Below are positions 1 to 5,056 of a stretch of 8,001 nt of DNA, piece after piece (positions within the stretch are counted from its first letter, which is position 1; each line of letters starts with the position of its first letter). Location: positions 1 to 8,001 of the forward strand of contig JAJEBJ010000231.1 in the NCBI GenBank assembly GCA_022822575.1, written 5' to 3'. This stretch comes from Alphaproteobacteria bacterium. GTDB lineage: Bacteria > Pseudomonadota > Alphaproteobacteria > SP197. Below the pieces are notes generated by a model. The model was not told where the DNA came from and ran no database searches. It saw only the letters and a program-made list of their open reading frames with translations. Both the position numbers and the translations under genes were made by a program.

Positions 1-26
1 AGTATCCATTTACGGCATCGGGTGCG

Positions 27-33
27 AAGGGAG
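27..33 (+). promoter_or_regulatory. Shine-Dalgarno site for the TTG-started DUF2061 gene
   Basis: AAGGGAG lies 7 bases before the TTG at 41. It is the best ribosome binding site near this gene, and it settles the non-ATG start because no in-frame ATG lies between here and the first hydrophobic segment. Confidence 0.6.
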
Positions 34-40
34 TACGGCG

Positions 41-376
41 TTGGATACGAGGTGGCGAACGCTGGTCAAGGCGGTGGTCTGGCAGCTCCTGGGCTTCGCC
101 ACCATGACGCTGACGGGCTGGATATTCACCGGCTCGGCCGCGCAGGGCGGCGCAATCGCGGTTACGGGAGCTTTCTGCGGCTTCGTCGTCTACTTCATCT
201 ATGAGCGTGTCTGGTCCCGGGTATGTTGGGGACAGATCCATGCGCACGGCGACAGCCACGGAAGCGTCCTCAAGGAGCGCCTTGCGACCCCCAGCCTGCT
301 TCCCGAGGCGGGTGGTCACAACGTTGCTGAATCACGCATCCGGCGGATTCGTATTCCGAAACATTCTTCCAGGTAG
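41..376 (+). CDS. DUF2061 family small membrane protein
   Basis: A 111-residue protein of unknown biochemical role, probably in the inner membrane. It opens with the short basic stretch and aromatic/Trp pattern usual in DUF2061 (residues 4-14, WRTLVKAVVWQ). A first hydrophobic segment follows at about residues 13-30 and a second at about 37-54. The second ends in YERVWSR, the typical DUF2061 ending (ERVW followed by a WG pair; here W63-G64). The start is TTG with a good ribosome binding site 7 bases upstream. Residues 65-111 are a hydrophilic tail, basic at its end (RIRRIRIPK), beyond the usual domain end; I do not recognise it. The stop codon directly abuts the -35 box of the next gene's promoter, so this gene is probably a separate transcription unit. 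The family call rests on residue pattern and length; no function is known to me. Confidence 0.7.
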   Translation: MDTRWRTLVKAVVWQLLGFATMTLTGWIFTGSAAQGGAIAVTGAFCGFVVYFIYERVWSRVCWGQIHAHGDSHGSVLKERLATPSLLPEAGGHNVAESRIRRIRIPKHSSR

Positions 377-405
377 TTGAATATCAGTGGGCCAGTCCAT
401 ATATT
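377..405 (+). promoter_or_regulatory. Sigma-70-type promoter for the arsR-SRPBCC-dehalogenase operon
   Basis: TTGAAT (377-382, 4 of 6 to the -35 consensus) and TATATT (400-405, 5 of 6 to the -10 consensus) are separated by exactly 17 bases. The usual 6-8 base distance from the -10 box puts the transcript start at about 412-413, on or next to the ATG of the ArsR gene. No Shine-Dalgarno site precedes that ATG, which fits a leaderless message. The boxes are also part of a 9-base inverted repeat (GTTGAATAT 376-384, ATATTCAAC 401-409), so repressor binding there would directly block polymerase. Promoter activity itself is inferred. Confidence 0.6.
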
Positions 406-420
406 CAACCACATGGTTGA
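405..420 (+). promoter_or_regulatory. Palindromic operator candidate across the ArsR start codon
   Basis: TCAACCA-CA-TGGTTGA is a perfect inverted repeat with 7-base arms and a 2-base centre. It covers the last base of the -10 box, the predicted transcript start and the ATG at 413. The left arm is shared with ATATTCAAC (401-409), whose reverse complement recurs at 376-384, giving three half-sites around one promoter. Size and symmetry suit a dimeric winged-helix repressor, and the obvious candidate is the ArsR protein encoded directly downstream. Binding is inferred, not shown. Confidence 0.6.
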
Positions 421-754
421 GCAGAACCTGGACCGCGTCTTTCATGCGCTTGCCAATTCCACCCGCCGGACGATCCTCGATCGTCTGGCTGCGGGGGAGT
501 TGACCGTCGGCGATCTTTCACAACCGATCCCCCTGTCGTTCGCCGCGGTATCGAAACACCTCGGGGTGCTCGAAAATGCGGGCCTCGTGACGCGCGAGGC
601 GCGGGGACGGGAACGCGTGTGCCGGATCAACCCGGCCGCGCTTGCGGATGCGCGGGCCTGGCTGGAGTTTCACGAGCGCTTCTGGGTCGGCCGCCTGGAG
701 GCGCTCGATGCCCTGATCGCCTCGGGAGCCGCCAAGCCGGGCGACCCGCAATGA
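413..754 (+). CDS. ArsR/SmtB-family winged-helix transcriptional repressor
   Basis: A 113-residue DNA-binding protein of the ArsR group that is commonly paired with an SRPBCC-domain partner. Residues 4-26 hold the family N-terminus (LDRVFHALANSTRRTILDRL). The helix-turn-helix spans about 31-59 (TVGDLSQ..., then AAVSKHLGVLENAGLV), and the wing follows at about 60-73 (REARGRERVCRI). The C-terminal W-rich helix (AWLEFHERFWVGRLEAL) is typical of this subgroup. There are no CxC or other obvious metal-binding cysteine motifs; the single Cys is at residue 70. The inducer is therefore probably not a metal, but this is inference. I chose ATG 413 over TTG 377 because it gives the usual family N-terminus and TTG 377 would place the -35 box inside the gene. 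The stop overlaps the next start (ATGA). Autoregulation through the palindrome at 405-420 is likely. Confidence 0.88.
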   Translation: MVEQNLDRVFHALANSTRRTILDRLAAGELTVGDLSQPIPLSFAAVSKHLGVLENAGLVTREARGRERVCRINPAALADARAWLEFHERFWVGRLEALDALIASGAAKPGDPQ

Positions 755-1248
755 CGAATTCCAGGCTGCCGGAAAGAGCTGTCCATGCGGAGGATCGTGG
801 CAAGGTCGCGCAGCCGGGTGAAGCGAACATCTACCTGAAGCTGTACCGCGTGATCGACGCGCCCATAGGGGAGGTCTACGGCGCGTGGACCGAACCGGAG
901 TTGCTGCGACAATGGTTGGCACCTGGCGATGCCGTCGTTGTGAGGGCGGTCGCTGAAGTCGTGGTTGGTGGGACATTTCTCGTCGAGATGCGCGGGACAA
1001 ACGGGCGGAACTGGCTCGTGAGTGGCGTATACCGGGACGTCGTGCCGTACCGTCGCCTCGTGCATACCTGGCGGTGGCGGGGCAGCGACGTTGAATCGCT
1101 CGTCACCATTGAGTTCGAACCGGATTCTGCCACTTCCACCCGCCTGACCCTGACTCATTCCCGGTTTGCGCAAGACGAAGTCCGCAATGAGCATGAACGT
1201 GGCTGGACCAGATGCCTCGCAAAACTCGAGGGGCTGTGGGCAGGATGA
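751..1248 (+). CDS. SRPBCC / AHSA1-like (START-superfamily) domain protein
   Basis: A 165-residue protein with one helix-grip domain of the AHSA1 (Aha1 C-terminal-like) type, a fold with a deep cavity that usually binds a hydrophobic ligand. The domain runs from about residue 28 to 163. Visible marks are the opening strand and helix (YRVIDAPIGEVYGAWTEPELLRQWLAPG), the GGTF turn at 73-76, a G-x-Y-x-x-V-P segment (92-99), VTIEFEP at 118-124, and the closing LTLTHSRF...HERGW helix start near residues 133-152. Residues 1-25 are a hydrophilic extension. The ATG lies inside the ArsR stop (ATGA), so translation is probably coupled. ArsR plus SRPBCC pairs are a recurrent bacterial arrangement. Whether this protein senses a ligand, carries the dehalogenase substrate or is itself an enzyme cannot be told from sequence. 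Confidence 0.82.
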   Translation: MTNSRLPERAVHAEDRGKVAQPGEANIYLKLYRVIDAPIGEVYGAWTEPELLRQWLAPGDAVVVRAVAEVVVGGTFLVEMRGTNGRNWLVSGVYRDVVPYRRLVHTWRWRGSDVESLVTIEFEPDSATSTRLTLTHSRFAQDEVRNEHERGWTRCLAKLEGLWAG

Positions 1249-2147
1249 TACGCACTGTCGAGACAATTCGTCCGGATTGGGTGTCGGACGCCATGTATCC
1301 TTTTGAAAGCAAATTCCTGGCTTTGCCTCCCGATCATGGGATGCATTACGTCGACGAGGGCGAGGGCGAGCCGATCGTGTTCGTGCATGGCAATCCGGCG
1401 TGGTCATTCGAGTTCCGGCATCCGATCCGGCAGCTTCGCTCGGAGTTCCGTTGCATCGCGCCCGATCACATCGGATTCGGCCTCTCGTCGCGCAGCACCC
1501 GGTGCGAGGACCATTACCCCGAAAGTCACGCGCACCGCTTCGCTGCCCTGCTCGACCATCTCGACCTTCGCGACATCACCCTCTTCATGACGGACTGGGG
1601 TGGGCCTTTCGGTCTTGACTACACGCGCAGGCATCCGGAGCGGGTTCGGCGCCTCGTCATCGCGAACACATGGTGCTGGCCGGTCAGTGACGACTTCCAT
1701 TTCAAGTCGTTCAGTTTCCTGATGTCGAGCTGGATCGGCCAGTACCTCATCAAGCGTCACAACATCTTTGTGAACAAGATGATGCCGAAGGCGGTTGGCG
1801 ACCCGAACATCCTGACGCCGGACATCATGGCGCACTACCGCCAGGCGCAGCCCTCATCCTCGGCGCGCGCCGCATGCGCTGCGCTGCCAGGTTACATCGT
1901 CGGTGCGAGCGACTGGCTGCGCGTGATCTGGGATGACCGAAAGGCCTTTGCGGAGAAGCCGGCTCTCCTGCTCTGGGGATTCAGGGATATCGCATTTCGC
2001 GAAAAGGAACTCGAACGCTGGAAGATTGCGCTCGAGGACGTCGAACTGCACGAGTTCGACGATTGTGGGCACTTTCTTTCGGAAGAAGCACCCGAAAGGG
2101 TTGTGTCGGCGCTCCGGGTCTTCATGGAGCGGACAACCACGGCCTGA
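1245..2147 (+). CDS. Haloalkane dehalogenase-like alpha/beta hydrolase
   Basis: A 300-residue alpha/beta hydrolase whose active-site residues follow the haloalkane dehalogenase pattern; such enzymes hydrolyse a carbon-halogen bond to an alcohol plus halide. The oxyanion loop is HGNPAW (residues 49-54), with Asn50 as the expected first halide-stabilising residue. The nucleophile elbow is TDWGG (116-120): Asp117 where lipases or esterases have Ser, and Trp118 as the second halide contact. The cap domain lies at about 140-225. The acid is probably Asp248 in WGFRD after strand 7, and the base is His276 in DCGH. Acid placement after strand 7 is the layout of subfamilies I and III, not of DhaA/LinB (subfamily II). 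Length is normal. The ATG overlaps the previous stop (ATGA), making it the third gene of the ArsR unit. There is no signal peptide, so it is cytoplasmic. Epoxide hydrolase or fluoroacetate dehalogenase is possible but fits the Asn/Trp pair less well. Confidence 0.82.
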   Translation: MIRTVETIRPDWVSDAMYPFESKFLALPPDHGMHYVDEGEGEPIVFVHGNPAWSFEFRHPIRQLRSEFRCIAPDHIGFGLSSRSTRCEDHYPESHAHRFAALLDHLDLRDITLFMTDWGGPFGLDYTRRHPERVRRLVIANTWCWPVSDDFHFKSFSFLMSSWIGQYLIKRHNIFVNKMMPKAVGDPNILTPDIMAHYRQAQPSSSARAACAALPGYIVGASDWLRVIWDDRKAFAEKPALLLWGFRDIAFREKELERWKIALEDVELHEFDDCGHFLSEEAPERVVSALRVFMERTTTA

Positions 2148-2411
2148 CGAAGTACATGCCGGCCACATGTTGCGACTGGCCCGGTCCGGCAGACGCCCGC
2201 TGCAGCGCGAACGTCTTGTTGGGCCTTCCTTTCAGGCTGCCTTTCTGCTAGGTTCGTGGCTCCCTCACCCCGGGACCGGCGGCAAGGCCTTGGTGTCTTC
2301 CCGGCAAACGGGATCACTGATGACAGAGTGCGGTGTCAACGCCGTGGTGTCGTGCGCGGTCCCCGGGGTAATGACCAAAAGAAGAAGAAAGGGTCAGCAG
2401 GTTACCCGACA
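2148..2411 (+). other. 264-base gap upstream of carD, gene-poor leader region
   Basis: No convincing gene lies here. A weak hairpin with an imperfect stem at about 2192-2215 (GACG...CGTC around CGC-TGCA-GCG) is followed by TTGTT and could end the dehalogenase transcript, but it lacks a proper U-tract. A small perfect stem occurs at 2299-2313 (TCCCG, GCAAA loop, CGGGA). GGTGTC occurs three times (2292, 2332 and 2346). I could not find a promoter with both boxes at good spacing, although carD presumably has one here. Confidence 0.4.
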
Positions 2412-2912
2412 ATGACAAGTGAACAGCTCAATCTCAAACCCGGTGATCACGTTGTGTACCCGACACATGGCCTTGGCAAGGTCGAAAAGGTGGAAACCCA
2501 GACAATCGGCGGGGCCAACCTCGAAATGGTGGTTGTCAACTTCGAACAGGACAAGATGGTCCTGCACGTTCCCGTCGCCAAGCTCTCCTCTTCGGGCATG
2601 CGCAAACTCTCGTCGAGGGATATCATGAAGAGTGCGCTCACCACTCTGAAGGGTAGGGCCCGCAAACAGCGCTCCATGTGGAGCAGACGTGCCCAGGAAT
2701 ACGAGGCCAAGATCAATTCCGGTGACCCTGTCTCCATTGCAGAAGTCGTACGCGACCTTCACGTCAGGGTTGGCGAGCCTGAGCAGTCCTACAGCGAACG
2801 GCAACTCTACGAGGCCGCACTCGATCGACTGTCGCGCGAACTCGCGGCGGTCGAGGGCGTCAAGCAGGATCAGGCGGAAGGCAAGATCGAGAAGTCCCTG
2901 CGGGCTGCCTGA
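2412..2912 (+). CDS. carD: CarD-family RNA polymerase-binding transcription regulator
   Basis: A 166-residue CarD/CdnL-type protein. Family members bind the RNA polymerase beta subunit lobe and stabilise the open promoter complex, acting across many promoters. Residues 10-60 form the Tudor-like polymerase-interacting domain (GDHVVYPTHGLGKV, then NFEQDKMVLHVPVAKL). The rest, about 68-160, is the helical DNA-binding part. It includes RSMWSRRAQEY with Trp90, which matches the conserved Trp known in characterised CarD proteins to contact DNA at the upstream edge of the -10 element, and the SIAEVVRDL helix at 108-116. The acidic/basic C-terminal helix is normal. A weak AGG site lies 10 bases before ATG 2412. 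An in-frame GTG at 2352 would add a 20-residue extension containing QKKKKGS; basic N-termini are known in alphaproteobacterial homologues, so the start is uncertain. Confidence 0.92.
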   Translation: MTSEQLNLKPGDHVVYPTHGLGKVEKVETQTIGGANLEMVVVNFEQDKMVLHVPVAKLSSSGMRKLSSRDIMKSALTTLKGRARKQRSMWSRRAQEYEAKINSGDPVSIAEVVRDLHVRVGEPEQSYSERQLYEAALDRLSRELAAVEGVKQDQAEGKIEKSLRAA

Positions 2913-2949
2913 TTTCCCCTCCCCTTTCCGTGTGCCTTCGGCCCTGACC

Positions 2950-2954
2950 GGAGG
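2950..2954 (+). promoter_or_regulatory. Shine-Dalgarno site for the phosphatase-like gene
   Basis: GGAGG lies 5 bases before the ATG at 2960. It is the strongest ribosome binding site on this strand and fixes the start. The separate strong site suggests the gene is well translated despite its degenerate active site. Confidence 0.7.
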
Positions 2955-2959
2955 ATCTC

Positions 2960-3787
2960 ATGATCGCGCCACAGGATAGGAACGCGGCTCCGGCACTCGA
3001 TCCCGACCGGTTTGCCGTCTTCGGACGCTGGCGGCGCATCTGGGCCGTTGCATCGATCAACGGCCGCCGCAAGGGCCTCGTTGCCCTGCACGACTTGCTC
3101 GCCGACCGGTTCCGTTTCGGTGACCGGCTCGTCTACCTTGGCAACTATCTCGGAGACGGGGAGGATCCCTCCGGTACGCTTGACGAGCTGATCGCCTTTC
3201 GCCGGTCCATACTCGCCATGCGCGGCATGGCGCCCGGTGACATCGTGTTCCTTCGCGGCAGCCAGGAAGAGATGTGGCACAGGCTTCAGCAACTTCACCT
3301 GGCGGTTGACGCTTCCGGCGTACTTTCCTGGATGCTGGACCACGGAATTTCTGCCTCCATCGAATCCTACGGGCACTCGGCCGAGCAGGGAATGCAGGCT
3401 GCCGGTCGCGGAACACAGGCCCTGATGACCTGGACCTCCAGACTGAGGGACGCCATGCATCGCCGTCCGGGGCATGACACGCTGATGAGTCAGCTCAAAC
3501 GGGCCTGTCTGACAGCCAATGGTGCGTTGCTGTTCGTGCACGCTGGTCTCGATCCCGGGCGGCCTCTCGAAATCCAGTCCGACGCCTTCTGGTGGAATCC
3601 GGGAGGATTCCATGCCCTCAGCAAACCCTACGGCAACATCCGTTATGTGGTCCGCGGCTTCGATCCCGACCAGCGCGGCATCGATATCGGGGACTACCGG
3701 GCATCACTCGATGGCGGAACGCAACGCAGCCTTGTGGCAGGCTGCTTCGACCACGAAGCACGCCTCGTCGACCGCATCATCGTATAA
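2960..3787 (+). CDS. Degenerate PPP-type metallophosphatase fold, probable pseudo-enzyme
   Basis: A 275-residue protein with the layout of bacterial Ser/Thr-phosphatase-like metallophosphoesterases, but with the signature residues replaced. Where GDxHG is expected it has ASING (31-35); where GDxxDRG is expected, GNYLGDG (61-67); where GNHE is expected, GSQE (100-103); where the last GH is expected, RGF (232-234). Only the histidine of VHAGLDP (His194) remains. Framework segments are intact: FRFGDRLVYLG (51-61), DIVFLRG (94-100) and the C-terminal DIGDYRASLDGGT (242-254). The reading frame is clean with a strong ribosome binding site, so this looks like a maintained protein, not decay. Phosphatase activity is unlikely; a binding, scaffold or regulatory role is inference. 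It lies 47 bases after carD and 18 bases before the amidohydrolase gene, suggesting co-transcription with the latter. Automatic annotation would probably call it metallophosphoesterase. Confidence 0.72.
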   Translation: MIAPQDRNAAPALDPDRFAVFGRWRRIWAVASINGRRKGLVALHDLLADRFRFGDRLVYLGNYLGDGEDPSGTLDELIAFRRSILAMRGMAPGDIVFLRGSQEEMWHRLQQLHLAVDASGVLSWMLDHGISASIESYGHSAEQGMQAAGRGTQALMTWTSRLRDAMHRRPGHDTLMSQLKRACLTANGALLFVHAGLDPGRPLEIQSDAFWWNPGGFHALSKPYGNIRYVVRGFDPDQRGIDIGDYRASLDGGTQRSLVAGCFDHEARLVDRIIV

Positions 3788-3805
3788 CCGGCGAAGAGAA
3801 GGCAC

Positions 3806-5056
3806 ATGACCCGCAATCTGAGGATCGATGGCGACCGCCTGTGGGATGCCATCATGGAGATGGCCCGAATCGCGGCCACCGCAAAGGGTGGCAATTGCCG
3901 ACTTGCGCTGAGCGACGACGACCGCGAAGGACGTGATCTCTTTGTTCGCTGGTGCGAGGCGGCCGGCATGACATGTACCGTCGACCGCATGGGAAACATC
4001 TTTGCCCGCCGTCAGGGCACGAACCCGCAGGCCCTTCCCGTCGCCACCGGAAGCCATCTCGATACCCAGCCCACCGGCGGCAAGTTCGACGGCGGCTATG
4101 GCGTCCTCGCCGGACTTGAGGTCGTGCGCACTCTCAACGATGCCGGAATCGAGACGGAAGCGCCCATCGAGGTGATTTGCTGGACCAACGAGGAAGGCGC
4201 ACGGTTTGCTCCTGCGATGATCGGTTCAGGCGTGTTCTCCGGGGATTTCAGCCTCGAATACGGTCATTCGCGTGCCGACGCTGAAGGCAAGACACTTGGC
4301 GGGGAACTCGAACGTATCGGCTACCTCGGGGACGAGGAACCAGGCGGTCATCAGCTGGGGGCTCATTTCGAGGCCCATATCGAACAGGGACCCATCCTCG
4401 AGGCAACGGGCAAGACCGTCGGCGTCGTGACAGGTGTTCAGGGAACGCACTGGTTTGACGTTCGCCTTGCCGGCATGGAGGCTCATGCCGGGCCCACTCC
4501 GATGGAGATGCGCCGCGACGCCGTCGTCGCGGCAGCCTCGCTGATCGGGGAAATCAACCGCCTTGCCCTCGGGGAAGCGCCTCACGGACGCGCCACGTGC
4601 AAGATCACAAGCTGCATGCCGTCCGGCACCCGAAACACCATCGCCGGAGAGGTGAGCCTGACCGTCGATCTCAGGCATCCCGACAAGGCGGCCTACGAAC
4701 GCATGGCCGGTACCCTCCCCGAGATCGCAGCGCGCACGGCGTCAGCCACAGGTGTCGCCATCGAGGTGGAGAAGATCTGGTCGTCACCCCCCATCGAATT
4801 CGATGCCGGGTGTATCGATGCGGTACGCCGCGCTGCCGCGCTGGCGGACTGCGATCACATGGACATGGTATCGGGCGCCGGTCACGATTCCGTCTATGTC
4901 AGCCGGGTGGCGCCAACGGCCATGATCTTTGTTCCCTGCGAAGGGGGCATCAGTCACAACGAGACGGAACATGCCACATCCGGTGATCTCGCCGCAGGGT
5001 GCAACGTCCTGCTCCATGCCATGCTCGACCGCGCCGGACCCGTCACTCAAGAATGA
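3806..5056 (+). CDS. M20-family Zn-dependent amidohydrolase (N-carbamoyl-amino-acid / beta-ureidopropionase / allantoate type)
   Basis: A 416-residue cytoplasmic di-metal hydrolase. Relatives split carbamoyl amides in pyrimidine, hydantoin or purine (allantoate) breakdown, releasing ammonia and CO2. Metal and catalytic residues are all visible: His84 and Asp86 in GSHLDT, Asp95 in FDGGYGV, Glu129-Glu130 in NEEGARF, His191 in EAHIEQGP and His384 in SHNETE. The dimerisation/lid domain (about 210-325) carries the family signatures GTHWFDVRLAGMEAHAGPTP and GTRNTI, and GAGHDS (358-362, His360) follows in the catalytic domain. Length is typical. AGAAGG at 3797-3802 and GAAGAG at 3793-3798 serve ATG 3806. 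The substrate cannot be fixed from sequence: no hydantoinase, dihydropyrimidinase or allantoinase gene is in the window to decide it. The 3' end overlaps the convergent M48 gene by 14 bases. Confidence 0.88.
   Translation: MTRNLRIDGDRLWDAIMEMARIAATAKGGNCRLALSDDDREGRDLFVRWCEAAGMTCTVDRMGNIFARRQGTNPQALPVATGSHLDTQPTGGKFDGGYGVLAGLEVVRTLNDAGIETEAPIEVICWTNEEGARFAPAMIGSGVFSGDFSLEYGHSRADAEGKTLGGELERIGYLGDEEPGGHQLGAHFEAHIEQGPILEATGKTVGVVTGVQGTHWFDVRLAGMEAHAGPTPMEMRRDAVVAAASLIGEINRLALGEAPHGRATCKITSCMPSGTRNTIAGEVSLTVDLRHPDKAAYERMAGTLPEIAARTASATGVAIEVEKIWSSPPIEFDAGCIDAVRRAAALADCDHMDMVSGAGHDSVYVSRVAPTAMIFVPCEGGISHNETEHATSGDLAAGCNVLLHAMLDRAGPVTQE

Noticed and set aside
377..412. TTG 377 as the start of the ArsR protein
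   Set aside because: It would place the -35 box inside the gene, has no good ribosome binding site, and adds 12 residues outside the family's usual N-terminus.
670..1407. 245-codon open frame on the - strand
   Set aside because: It lies antisense to the SRPBCC and dehalogenase genes, has no recognisable domain, and is what high third-position GC produces opposite real genes.
2192..2220. Rho-independent terminator after the dehalogenase gene
   Set aside because: The stem is imperfect with an internal bulge and the following TTGTT is not a real U-tract; too weak to list as a terminator.
2870..3613. 247-codon open frame on the - strand
   Set aside because: It is antisense to the phosphatase-like gene, which has a strong ribosome binding site and a recognisable fold; the antisense product matches nothing.
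2960..3787. Active Ser/Thr protein phosphatase
   Set aside because: The fold framework is there, but four of the conserved motif blocks lack their metal ligands and the catalytic histidine, so an active-enzyme call is not supported.
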